Shown in pieces: positions 1 through 12,348 of a stretch of 64,000 bases of DNA (position 1 is the stretch's first letter; each line of letters starts with the position of its first letter). The position numbers and the translations under genes are program-made. The DNA is taken from contig NC_046676.1 of NCBI RefSeq assembly GCF_003369915.1, forward strand, positions 17,280,001-17,344,000, given 5' to 3'. The stretch comes from Drosophila miranda (lineage: Eukaryota; Arthropoda; Insecta; Diptera; Drosophilidae). The notes beneath the pieces are model-generated. The model did no database searches, was not told the origin of the DNA, and worked only from the letters and a program-made list of their open reading frames with translations.

Positions 1-1757
1 TGGACCAATCTTCGGCCATTTTGGATGCCGTCAGCTTCAAAATCATTTATTCAGCATTCTTTTAGAGGGGCAGGAAAGCATTATCCAACCCGAATCGGAG
101 AATTTATGTGTGGGAGAGGAATTGTTTAGATTTATGGGTCGCTCTGCGGGCTGGACCTGCTCTGCCATAAATCCTTGAAGGATGCCTGCCACGTGGGCCC
201 ATAATCTAGTGTGTGTGGAGTGTGTAGCTCGCACTAGCTAGTGCCACACTCGTATGTGCCCGGACAGGGTTAGTAATTAACGAGGCAAATATGTCTAATT
301 GCGTATACGCACTGGGGCATCAAAACCAGAAAATGCTAATTAAAACTGAGGGCCCCTTCCCAGCCAGTGGCCATGCGTAGCTCCATGCGTCAGCGCTCTG
401 TTCTGTTCTGATTAGCCCTGTTCTGTTCTGGATAAATCAATTAATTTATGCAGCATCGGTGGGGCGAGTGCATTAGCCATTCAGCCATTCGGTGGCAGGG
501 GACGGGAGGAAAGTGAGTGGCAGCCGACTACAATGCGCCGCAGGAGTCGCCGGAGGAGCCGCACCAAGCACATCCATTAAATTACCAACAGCACGGAGCT
601 ATGGTGCACCCCTCCCGGCCTCTGTCGCCTGTCGCCTGTTGCCTGTTGCCGGTTGCCGGTTGCCTGTTCTTTGGCCGACCCCCTGCCTGGCTGCAGCTCA
701 AAAAAGAGCACGCGGCGTGTGGCACAGCGGGTGGAGCTTATTAACTATAGAAATGGATTTCGCCGGCGGGCAGGGACCGAGCGGAGATGGAACCGAAAAC
801 CAGTGGCCCCTCCCCTTCCGCCCAGTGAAAGATGCTGGGGCACGTGCACGGACAACCCGTTGGCCGCCTAATCGTGTTTAATTTGCTGCAGACACTGCGT
901 CCGACACCTGAGATGATGCTGCCCCTGTGGAAGCCCAGGCGAAAGTTCATTGCCTCCATGCGCTGACTCTTCTCCGGCTCCTTCTCCCTCTTCCCTTCCT
1001 CGTCGATAATGAAAACTTAAATGGAAATTTCAACTATTTAATTACGGCTAAAGTTCGTCCTGGCCATTCTGTCTTGCTTGCCGTCCGCCTGTCTGGTGGA
1101 ACATAAATCTGAGAGTCCTAATTTGAGCCCCATTAGGTCCTTGCCAGGAAACGGACAGGAGAACGGAAGGACAGGAGTGTAGGCTGATGCCTACTGGGCT
1201 TTCCGGGTAGGAGAAGAGGTGGGAAGAGGGAGTCCGAATACTAGAATTAACTAATCTTGTCCGATGGCAGGGCCTAATTTCCCATTTGATTTTTTAGGGG
1301 AATCTTCACTTAATCAACTGCAGGGAACGGAACGGCATGGAATGGAACTAGCACAGGCACCATTGTCCCCAAAAAGCTCTCCGCTGCATCGTTCGCGGTC
1401 GCCTTGTGGCTGCCCGGGACTGAGACTGAGACCAGGTCTGGGTCTGGAACTGGCACAGAAAGAGTATAGCAAGTGTTCGTGTTTGTTTGTGCTGTGGCAA
1501 CATTGAGTGGCAGCGGGAACCACCCTGCCCGATCGCCTCCCGACCGATGTTTATCTTATCAGCCGCCAGTTGGCCCGAACAGATGGCCGGAGGTCGAAAA
1601 GTGTTTACACTCGCGCCCAATCATTCTGCGGTTGTGGCGTTTCTGACGCTAATGGCCCCCCAATGTCGGGGCAGTCAATGAAAGTGCCAAACTTACCGAC
1701 AGACATACCAGATCCGGAATCACTTGCGAACCGGCAGCATTAATAGCCGCGGCAACA

Positions 1758-1788
<31 letters not shown>

Positions 1789-2328
1789 TTGCTTCCGTCC
1801 CTCTGAGCCTGGCAACATGGAGCCCTGTCCCAGCCGAGCCACAAGTGTCTCTGGCGCAACAAAAAACCAAATTCTGACCGCCCTTCCCCTCCTGCTCCGG
1901 AGCAGCAGCAGCAACAGTCCACGGGGAAGCAGAGCTTGTGCTCTCGGCATTCTTCGTGCGGTGCGGTGCCTCTCTCGCCACGTGTTTCGATTCCACTTCG
2001 TTTCTGTGGGCCGAAAGCTTTCAAAGTGCCGAGCCGTGCTGCCGTTCAGTTCCTCGTCGAACTTCAAAGCGTTTGGGGCTCACAACCGGTGGAAGGAACG
2101 TCCGAGCGAGTCGAGCAGGCCAATAGCCCAGAAAACTGTGAAGGCGGGCGCGAACAAGTGAGCCGTAGCCAGCCCCCGAAGTAGCCGAGTGAAGTGTAAA
2201 TAAGTGTAGCCCACCCCCAACGCCACACACACACACACACACACACAGAGATACACACACACATGGGAGGCGTGGGTAATGGTTTGGTGTACGGTTTCCC
2301 GTGTCGGTGTCGTTGTCGTTGTCGTTGT
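1758..2328. repeat. Cluster of simple repeats (TGTGCC, CA, TGTCGT)
   Basis: Three short arrays lie close together: TGTGCC hexamers at about 1758-1788, CA dinucleotides at about 2224-2263, and TGTCGT/GTCGTT units at about 2301-2328. They flank the candidate leader at 2048-2157. Confidence 0.85.
2048..2157 (+). promoter_or_regulatory. Candidate transcription start and leader exon
   Basis: GTTCAGTTCC at 2045-2054 resembles the fly initiator (TCAGTY). It is followed by about 110 bases of unique, GC-balanced sequence lacking a start codon in a useful frame, then AACAAGTGAGCC, which contains a GTGAGC donor at about 2158. No clear TATA box or DPE was found at the expected distances. It may be an alternative first exon of the gene at 12.3 kb. 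Confidence 0.2.
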
Positions 2329-3219
2329 TTATATTTGGTGATTGGAGCCTTCACCCTCCCGCTCCACCTCTGTCGCAGGTGTGACATTCCTCTGCGTATG
2401 TTGCGCTCTCTCGCTACTGTTTAAATGGAGCTGCATTTCCCATTTTCCATCTATCAATGTCCCGACTCTGGTACGCCAGCAATATGATGCAATGTGCATG
2501 CCCGGCCCCTCATGTTTCCACGGCAAGTCCTTTCAGCCGAATGAGCAACGGAAACCAATTAAGTTGGCCATACCCCGAGGAATCCACAACGCCCCGCCCC
2601 GGCCGGGTCCCACTCGATCCCAAGCACTCGAAAAGTTGGTCGGGCCAGAGAGAACCCTTAAAATTGCAGCGCGCAAATTTTAATTGGAAAAAAACTTGTC
2701 TAATTGAAGTTTAATAAACAAAGCACAGAGGGATCGAAGGGTGGGCGAAACGCAAAATCCTGCCGAGTGCCAGGCCCCGGGCCGGAACAACTTGTTCCCG
2801 CAGTTTTGTTCTAATTTTCAATTAAATGAAAGCGACAACGAAAACAAAGGACGTCGGCAAATAAAGAAAAACGAAAATTATGCCAAGTGCATTGACCACA
2901 GCGGGACTCTAGGTCCAGGTCCTGTCCATTGTTCTGGTACAGCTTCCACCTGAGGGCATGGCGACCGGGGCGGAGGGGGGTCTGTTTTGCTGGTGGAGTG
3001 CCTCGGGGGTTTCCCCTGAATTTCCTTTCACATTTCTGTATCTGGAAGCAATTAAAATATGCATAAAATGCAAATGAGAAACGCCCACCCCACCCCAACC
3101 GCCCCACCAATCAACCAAATCCCGCTCCAACACAGTTATACCTCCCCCCCCCCACTGGATATTCCCCGCCCGCTCCGTTTCCTGCACTTTCCATCAATTT
3201 TTTTTTTTTTTTTAAATAC

Positions 3220-3350
3220 TCGCAGGGGGAGAGAAGAGTCGAAACTGCAGACGAAATACAAGTGAAAAGTGAAAGAAATTGTTGAAAATTGGCGAAATAT
3301 CCAAAACTCATACAAAAATATACACCCGGGAGCTGCTGGCGGGTAAGTAC
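3220..3350 (+). promoter_or_regulatory. Candidate 5' untranslated first exon ending in a strong splice donor
   Basis: The stretch has the look of a fly leader: purine-rich, with repeated GTGAAA words and no long frame. It ends in GGCGG followed by GTAAGTAC at about 3351, a near-consensus donor. The nearest matching acceptor on this strand is TATTTGCAG ending at 12014, which would join it to the leader of the NACHT-WD40 gene (ATG at 12349). This is inference from splice signals only; it could be a chance donor. Confidence 0.3.
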
Positions 3351-6300
3351 TCCCCATCCATTCCGGGATCAATAAACGCACGGGGGGCGGAGATGCTCGG
3401 AGATACTCGTACAATGCTTTTGGCAATTAGTTTTGTGCTGGCCAACCCGTCGCTCTCTGGATGTTTAACCCAAATCGGCTCGTAGCCCACGCGGCGTATG
3501 CGTAATATCAAGATATGCCATGGCCATGGCCATGACAAGCCACAAATAAGAAAATACGAAAAATGTAAATGAAAATGGTTAATTTTTCCTCTTTGCCTGT
3601 CTCTCCCGCTGTCCCGCTCCCTGTCTCTCTCTCTCCTTGTGTCCCACCCACCCGCCATTAGCCGCATTCTCATTTGTCCGGGCAGCACATCCTTTCGATG
3701 CTTTTCATGTCGAAAATGGCCAATAAAAATGTTTACGACACACGCAAGCACCGCGAGCCAGGTAAATGCGGAGCAAAATGTTTCAAGAAGCGTTGATTAC
3801 ATATTAAAAACATTATCCATTACCCGCACACAGTTTTCCTTTTTTTTTACGATTCGCTTATTTCATTTCCATGAAGAGTTTTATGTCTGATAATTCTGAA
3901 AAGTGTCTGAGTGCTCCCCAAATCGTATATGCGTATGTCGGAGGGCAGCCCACGCGGCGGGGAGCTCTTGGCTCTAGTGTGGGGGGCGTGGCACGTCCTA
4001 ATTGGCAGCCCAACCATGAACTTGATGAGGGTAAATTGGCAAATAATTAATCGGGAGCTGATCACAAGTGGAATTAATTAGAATATAAGCGGAACCACGA
4101 ATGGGCTGTCACACATGGTCTACGACGGAATACAATTTCCATTTACGGCGTAGCCCGGCGTAATTGCGATTTGTCCGAGTTGTTGTGCTCTCTATAAATC
4201 TCAGAAATTTATTGTATTTCGTTGCCAAAGACCCACTTTAAAAGGCAAACAGTAAACACCCACTTTGTGCCGCCAGAAGAAACTAAAAATGGGCCAAAGC
4301 AGAGGCAGGAGGTGGCCGAAATCCCTGTCATCCCAGTTCTGGTCTGAACTTGGCCATAAGTCCGTTTTACTGCCCATAATATAATTGCTGTGGCTGCTGG
4401 CTGCTGGCTCTGCCTTGGCCATGGGCATCCGTGTACCCATTAAAGTATTAATTTGATTCTTGGCGCAACATCGGCATCGTTTTATTGCATCCATTTCGTT
4501 CTTTGTTCTGGGAATGGGCAGCGAATGATTACCCAAATGCTAGTGTAAACACTCGGGGGAAATGAGTCTGGGGAAAGTTTATTTCAAATAAGTGGAAAAT
4601 GGAAACTAAAAGGTGAACTGTTCCACAAATACGTACAAATCAATGAATACACGTGTGTATGTGCAAGTGAAGCCGTATAAATCAATCATTAGGATTATGC
4701 CTTTGAGTAATTTCATTTTCAATTTAATATTCCATCAGAGTGAGTCTCGTCTGTGCTCAACGTCAGAATGCTTACTGCCAAGAGCCTAAGGGAGCTGAGC
4801 AATGGGCCAAATGAACTGCAAGGATTCCATCATTGGGCGGAGAGGCGTTGGGATGGGCTGGGCATGGAATTCTTGTACAAATTTGAAAATTAAGCACTCT
4901 TTAAATTCCGTTTAAAGCATGAAAATGAATAGCTTTATGAATGATTTCCGAAATTTGGTGTTTTTCGCACAATCTCGTTCAATTAGGTAAAGTGCGGTCT
5001 GCTTTTCGACTGGCTAACTCGCTGCGAGGGATGTTGGGCGCTGAGTGCTGGTTGCTGGGTCACCCGGGCGTATGAGTTATGTGCGGGTGGAGCGTTTTTG
5101 TATCTGGCACACTTTACTTTACACACTTTAAATGCAAAGTGGGCGCTTAAAACTTTAGGCGAGGCGATGGTGCTGGGCGCGGCCACCTGTCCTTCGGGGT
5201 GCGGGGTGCTGGCAGGATAAGCGACGGTAAAGTGCTATAAATCAGCACTCAAACCACTTGATAAGGACATCAGAATGGGCCCAGTCTGGCCTGACTGCAG
5301 CACTCGCCTCACATATGCGATCCTCCCGCTTTCCCGACTCTTTCTCCCGCATTCTTGGCATTTTTCACAGCTCCCCGCCCTCCCCCCACCCAAGCAGACA
5401 GAGAGACAGAGAGAGAGGCGGAGAAAGAGAAGTGATGAAAATAGAAATTATGAACAAATGCTGACAGGCCCCACTGTAAACACATGCGGAGATCCTACGC
5501 TTCCCCCCGGCTGGACCCGTGGGCGGGGCTGCTGTGCGGAATGTTCACGTCACGCCTTTCTGGCTGGGGCAGGGCTGTGGCAGGGCTGTGGCTCTGCGGG
5601 GGCGTTACAGTTGTTGGACTCCAGTCCGTGTCCGCCCTGGCAGTGCTCTGATTTTCCGCTGGCAGAATAATGTCTCGTTTTTTTTGTTTTCGCCCGCATC
5701 TGTTTAGCATAAGGCAATCGCGAATTAGCCATCATTTCTGTTTCTGTTTCACTCCGTGGGACATGTCTGTGTGCTATCTGTGTGCTATCTGTGTGTGCGT
5801 GTGTGTGTGTGTGTGTCAGAGTGCTGCTCTTATCGCCATCAGAATAAAAGCTCATTAATGCGGCATTCGAAAGATTTTAAATATTTGCACACAATTTTGT
5901 TATTTTTGTTATTACCGTTCGCCAGACGATGCGCTGCCTGCCCCCCGCCCCCCTAAAAAACCCAGCCCCCCGCGAGCTTGTTGGCTCTTGTGTGTTTATG
6001 TGTGTGTGTGCCTCACTTTTAATTAAATATGAAATAAGCTTGCCACCGTCCAATGTCTGCTGGGCACAGCTGGAAACGGGTGCAGACAAAGTAAACAATG
6101 AAACCTCCGAGAAAGCCTCAACGACCTGTAGATGCTCTGCATGAAATGTTCTCAGTGTAGCTGGCCGTTACTCTTGCCATTTCCCCCATTCACTTGCTGT
6201 ACCCCTGATGAGAGTTGATTTGGAAGACTCGCTCAGAGCGAGGAAGCAAAGATCTGTTGGTATTGCGGAGTGCTGGAAAGACTGCTGAGATGGAAATTTC

Positions 6301-9300
6301 TGGTCACGACTCGCCCCACCCAGCCCCAAGAACTCGGTAATTGCGTGGTTTTGTGTGCAGAAAAACAACAGCAAATAATGATGGAACAAACAAATAATAA
6401 CAAAATAAACCAGGCACTAACAGATGTAGGCACATATGAGTATGGTAAGACCCTCGAAAGAGAGTGAGCGACGAGCTGGACGGGGCTATCCCGATCTGAA
6501 GATCTTTCTCTTTCACTTTCTAGCTCTCTAAACACCCAGATGGGGTGTGGGTCTCTCTACACCAAGGAATCATTCACGGGCAGAGATAGTGATTCAGGAA
6601 GTGGCAGCTGCTGGATTACATGGAGTACTGGGAGTACACGGATTCTTGGGGGGAAAGTCGAAGAGCCACTCTAAGCCCCGTGCCTCGTGCCGGACAAAGC
6701 GTAGTTCTAAAAAGCAGACACGTCATAAATAAAACTGTTGCATGCCACTTTCCAGCGCGGACGTTGGGTTGGATGTGGCATGTGCTGTTGGCGTGTCCTG
6801 GTTGCTGTGCTGCACCACTTGTTTAGGGCCGTTTAATGAATTTTGGCACTTGGCGCACAACAGCCACGGCAGCCCCCTCAATGCTGCTCAACACAAGCGA
6901 GTCCTGCGAGCCTTGCGAGCCTTGCCAGGGCTCTTTGGTAAAACCAATTTGCCGCAGAGCAGCTAGACCGCAACAGAGGCGCGTTGCAATTTCCTTGCCC
7001 CGGGCTTGTGTCTGACTTTTAGGTCAACTTTTTTGCTATGCATGCAAATCCCCTGCCCCGCAGCCCCCACAACAAAGAATCTCAAGCACGAGGATGAAAG
7101 CCCTGGCCTGCTCCAAGGAGGTAATCAACTTTCATGGGGATAAAAGCCACCCGGGCACCCATTAGGAGGGCAACATTTGCGATCGAATAAGCCTTACAGG
7201 GTATTTCCACTATGCAATGCCCTGTCTCCCCAGCTAGCCAGCGATGGTGTTTAATATTTTATAGAGACAGGACTGCAAGAACCACCCGACCGACTCGACA
7301 GCACAGACAAACAGTTTAAATGAAAAATAAAACTGGCAGCTACTGCACATTTTCCGGGGCGCCTGCGAAAACTTTTCATGTTCCATTTGCAAATGAAAAA
7401 GAGCAAAATTCACTCAATACGAGCAGCACCACACGAGTGGGCTGGCAGGTTTCAAAACTTCGTAAACCGCAATTGATATACCTCCAAGGAGCCCCTCTGC
7501 GGGCCCTGTTCATGGGAGGACTTGCTTGCGACTTCAGGAATGCCCAAGGGGAGGTGCCCAAACAAAAGGTAACTTTTGCTTCTGGGAAATCAATTTCCAA
7601 TTAGCCGCCTCGCCCCATCGTTGTGGTCGCATTCGACTTTAATTGGAGCACTCGCTCAAGTGCAGGAATCAAATTCATGCAAGTCGCACGCATCATTAGC
7701 TCGAAACCAATCAAACGTCCTCACACAACAGTATCGATTGACAAATCGCATGCCATAGGACCCTCATTCCGGTCACCAATCAAATATTATTCAATCATAT
7801 TCGAGGGTCTTGCCACACCTGCCGCAGCAGCTTTGAGCAAAAGACGGCAAGCAAATCCTTAAATAATTAAATACAAAATGCAGAGAAAGGCCTTGACAAT
7901 CCTCTCGCCATCCCTGATGAGGGACACCGCGCCTCCTCCATTCCTGGCCCCCCTAATAATGTGCAAATACTAGAATCAAAATTGTTGACTCTCTTTGGGC
8001 CAACTTCTGTCGCTGGGGGGGGGCAAGAAAAAGGGAGAAGAAAGCCATTTGCGCCAAATGTTAAATCTACAATAAGTTTGCAGACAGACGTAAAAATGCG
8101 GATTCATTGACATGAAATTCGGGGAGAATTTTACGTGACAAAGCCATGAAATCGAATTTGCCAAGCGACCGGAAATGCGCTCGTGTGTAAGTGTGTGTGT
8201 GGGTGTAAGTGTGTGTGTGTGTGTGTGTTTAAATACACATGTATACATACACATGTTTGTTCAGGGAAAGGCTGAAGCCTTCTGCTGGTGCTGTCTATAT
8301 GTTTTTTTTTTTTTTGATTTATGCCGCTTTTGCCCAAGTTCTTCTTGTTCGGGCCGCTCCGCCTTTTGGGCCCGGCGTATTCAGGCATGAATTTCGTGAG
8401 CTGCCTCTGAAAGCTTATTTGCTTTCGCCAACAAAATGAGAGTGCGAACCAGAGCAGGACGGGCAGCAGGCGGGGGAGGCAGAAACAGAGACAAAGGCAG
8501 TGAATAGACGACAAGCGGGCACAGAAAGAAAGACACACTTGAAATTGTTTTTGCATTTCTTCGGCCCCTCCTCCACCCACCCGCCTCTGCATAAATAAAA
8601 TGTTAAAGCTTAAGGGGGTGTGGCACTGGCAGCAGCTGCTTTTGTGTGTAGGGAATGCGGCGACGACGACCTTCAGGTAAGCAGCACACAAAATTGTCTT
8701 GCGAACATTGCTGAAAAATGAAAGCGCCAGAGATGTGGCCCAGAGAGGTAGGGGGGGGGCGGAGTTCAAGAAAGAATCACAAGGAGAAACACAACTGGTT
8801 CAAGGGTCAGGGACTCGAGTGGAAGGCCCTACAGCACCTCAAAATTGACTCAATCCAATGCAGTTGGAAGTGCTTGCTGGGTGCTGGGTGCTGGGTGGTT
8901 CGTTCATAAATCAGAGCCCTTGACCCCTGGCCCGTGCGTTCGGCCAGCTTTAAGCGCCCGGGCACGTACCTGATTGCAGGAAACAAAATCGAACGAAAGT
9001 TTGGCCCGTGGAGGTGGGCCCGTGGCCACGGCCACGGCTAAAGCCCAATACATATTGCTCAATTTGCACGCACCCGGCCCGGCCCCCCCCCTGATGATGA
9101 GGCTGGACACCGGGGCGGAGCTGGGCGGAATCAATTGTCCAGCACAGATTTAGGGGGTGAGAATGGGCGGGCCAGGTTCCGGCAAATGGCGGCTCATTTT
9201 GTATTTATCAAGGGGCCAGGCTGGAGGCAGGAGGCCCAGCCACGTCTGGCCTGATGGCGGCATAAACTTTTATTTCAATGAAAGTCATGAGCCATTCCAT

Positions 9301-9744
9301 TCCAGCTGCGCCTCAAAAAAAAAAAGAGAGGCATTCATTTCCTCTTGTTTGCCCGGAGGAGGGTCAAAGGGGAGGTAAAAGATATCTGGTCCGTGGTCCT
9401 CCCCGATTATATTGTGTCTGTTTTTTGTAGGTAGATCGGTATGTACCTGTTCTGATCACGCTCAGGACTCGTAGCCTTCTATACAGGAAAGTTTCAGGCC
9501 TACAAAGGGATGGAATAACGACCGAGTAGCAGTTGCCACTGCCAGTCAGGGGGCAGGGGCAAATGAGAGTGTGTGGCATTTGGGAATGAAATGCGACTGT
9601 TCTAATTTTGTTTCTGTCTGGCTGGCTCCCTTAAATATTTATCCGAAAAATGAGCAGCGAAGAGGACACACACACACAATGACATGCAGAGCCTCACACT
9701 TGCACCATCGCATATATTATTAATGCTCCCCATACGCTCCGGGT

Positions 9745-9768
9745 CTGGCTCCGGCTCCGGCTCCGGCC
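9745..9768. repeat. GGCTCC hexamer array
   Basis: About four tandem copies of a GGCTCC-type hexamer, continuing into related GGCCCT units. Both strands stay open across it, which explains the overlapping spurious frames here. Confidence 0.85.
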
Positions 9769-9880
9769 CTGGCCCTCGATCTGTGTGGTACGGTGTGGTG
9801 TGCCGCCTTCTGTTCCTTCTGCTCGAGGCAGAAGGCACCGAGAATTGGCTGAATCGCTCGATTGCGCTGCTTCTGCTGTG

Positions 9881-9965
9881 CCCTGCCTGCCTCCTGCCTC
9901 CTGCCATCCGCCACCCGCCTCTTGCCACCCGCCTCCTGCCACCCGCCTCCCACCTCCCACCACCT
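9881..9965. repeat. C-rich minisatellite (GCCTCCTGCCACCC-like units)
   Basis: About 85 bases made of imperfect 10-14 base units built from CCTGCC, CCGCC and ACCCGCC words on the plus strand. The complementary strand is strongly G-rich, with many GG and GGG runs. Confidence 0.85.
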
Positions 9966-11470
9966 GCTGTCTGGCCGTGCTTCTGGGGCCCGATTCTGTT
10001 TTCTGTTCTGTTTTGGGTCCCGCCTGTTGCGGCCTTTGGCCTATTATCATTTATTTAGTTATTTATTTACGTCGAGCGAGTCAGCAGCAATATTTTATTT
10101 TCATTTTAGTTTGCGGATGGCGGAGGGCGGATGGCGGATGGCCATCCCATAGCCGTCCTTCCGCCAGGATGTGAAATGGGAAATTGGAGCAATCGTGACT
10201 CCTTTGATTAGGAATATCATCCAGAGCCATTTGGCTGCTGCTCCCTCCATTCGCAAAGTCAAAGTGGAATCGTTTCGAATATTTCCTCTTCCCTGGAGCC
10301 GTCTGCCACTATCCTCAACCGGAAGGGCAACGCGGGAGTGAAGGGGATTCGTAAGCACCTCCTGCTTCGTTCGGTTTATTCGACTTTTCCTCTCTGGTAC
10401 AGAGTCAAAGGGGAATTTTAATAATAATCACATAAGCTCTTCTTCTATGAGCATCCCACTGCAGGCATTCCGGCATCCTCCCACTCGCCTGGCCTTCTTT
10501 TTTTTTGTTTAAAAAGGATACGGATGCCATTGAGGGCTTGCGTACAATGCCAGTGTCCCATTCAATGCAACAATAGTTGACCTACAGCAACACCCGAACA
10601 GCTCCACGCCCCCTAATGGCAGTCATTCGACACCCCCCCAAGGACCAACGTAACCCGCATCCAGGCACGGCCCACCGACAGCCGCCCAATGGAAGAGTAA
10701 TGGGAGCCGAGCAGGCCCGAAGGCGGCCGGCAGGAATTGTGTTTGCATGTCGCCATTAATTTCCCACCTACTGCCCCCTCCCCTCCCCTCCCCACCACTC
10801 GCCACTCCTCGCCAGGCCGGAGGACATTTAGTCGGTTGACAGTTTTGACGAAACGCTCCTCCGAAATGTCGGAAATTGACTAATAATGGGGTTAATCGGC
10901 AATAACGATCAGTGCCTGACAACCAAAATTGTCTCCTCGAAGGCGGCCCACTCGAACGTACATATATCGGATTAGAGAAGCTATTAGGCATTCGGCAGTC
11001 GGCAAAGTGAGGCATTTACACGCGGTGCTCGAGAATCTCGAGTGCCCATCGAAGTCCTGTCAGAGGCAGAAGGAGAGGTGGCGATTGTCCCTTTGGGATT
11101 CTCGGGGGGTAGTGACTACGATCGGATCTTAGACCAGGCCTAATGGCTATCCACGAAATATATACCGTTTTGATGGTAGGGGTGTCAAGGCGCTTATTAA
11201 GCTGAAATTGTCTGAAATCAAACGTTTATGGAGCCACGAGGGTGGAGCCCGATTGAAAGTGACACTCACGGCACCACCTTTCAGCGCTTGGCTTTGGGTT
11301 GGACTGGACTGGACTGGCCTGCTGGAGGAAAGGAAACGCAGAGGACTACTCGTACGTCCTGTCCTCGCAGGTCCGCAGACGTTTTTCTAACGAGCAATTT
11401 AGCCAACTCATTGAAGCGGAATTAATTGCAATCGATTTTGTTTGGCGGGCAAAAGCAGACAAGCGACAGT

Positions 11471-11552
11471 CGGGGTGGGGTGGGGTGGGGTCTTCATTAG
11501 TGCCGGGACCAGGACCAGGACCAGGACCAGGACCAAGACCAGAACCAGGACA
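11471..11552. repeat. GGGGT and GGACCA tandem arrays
   Basis: A run of GGGGT pentamers at about 11471-11491 is followed by imperfect GGACCA hexamers at about 11505-11552. The G-run array could form G-quadruplex structure on the plus strand. Confidence 0.8.
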
Positions 11553-12348
11553 GGGCTATGCCCCACTGGGCTCTTTTATGTGTGTTTGTCTTAAAGCAGA
11601 GTTTATCTACTTTAAACTGCTTTGTCCGTTATTTTGATAAGTAATTTCTCCTGGAACCCCCCTGGAACCGAAGGGGCACTCTCCCGCGTTTGCTATGCGG
11701 TGGGGGCCATCGAATGGGGGGGGGTTTCGAATGAAATGTAGAATGTATGCCGTGTGGAATGCTGCCTCGTGCTCGTGCCATTCCAAGCGATTTGACCAAA
11801 TGTTTCAATCGAAAACCCAGTCAAATGTTAACACTTGCTGACTGGGCCAACTCGTGCGCGCCCCTGGGTCCTGCGGATGCAGTGAAGGGTGTAGGATGTA
11901 TCTCTGATTATGGGGGGCGGTCTTTTTTATTATGTTTTTGGGGTTATTCAAAAAGTTTGCCCTCCGCAAAAGACCATAAATACAATTTCTGCTCTTTTCA
12001 ATTTGTATTTGCAGCTGAATCGAAAGGATAAACTTTTGGCACGCTATGCCCACGACGACCCGTCGGGGTCCAAGCGGGCACATTCGCATTCGCATTCGAG
12101 TGCCAGAGTGCGGTAGAGACAGATAGAGATACTCACATAGAACAGAAGTACATTCGAGGCTGAAGCTGAGGTCGAACATGTGCCAAGGCCTTCGAGGGCT
12201 GTTTCGAATTGCGACGGGAGCCACGATGCTGCCTGATTTTGACCAAGTCAAGTAAACAAGCCGAGCCAACACCGGCACAGACGCACGCCTAGCGCCTAGA
12301 CCCGTAAAATCACAAGCGAAAAAAAAACAAAGAGGACTTTTGCCGAAA

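Larger units (their letters stand above)
1..12348. other. Upstream non-coding region with no convincing coding gene
   Basis: I see no open frame here with the codon pattern of the genes further right; frames are short, overlap on all strands and run through simple repeats. The stretch is rich in low-complexity blocks such as TGTGCC, CA, TGTCGT, GGCTCC and GGACCA units, and in AT-rich unique blocks of the kind seen in fly enhancers. Two places resemble 5' untranslated exons (about 2048-2157 and 3220-3350), and a splice acceptor at 12012-12014 precedes the first coding exon of the NACHT-WD40 gene. Most of the region is therefore best read as the promoter region and 5' intron of that gene, or intergenic DNA. 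No tRNA or rRNA was recognised by eye. Confidence 0.6.

Noticed and set aside
8131-8769. A 212-codon minus-strand frame in the upstream region
   Set aside because: It runs through GT/CA repeats, a poly-Lys/poly-T tract and low-complexity cysteine-rich sequence; no domain, no codon bias and no splice or promoter context.
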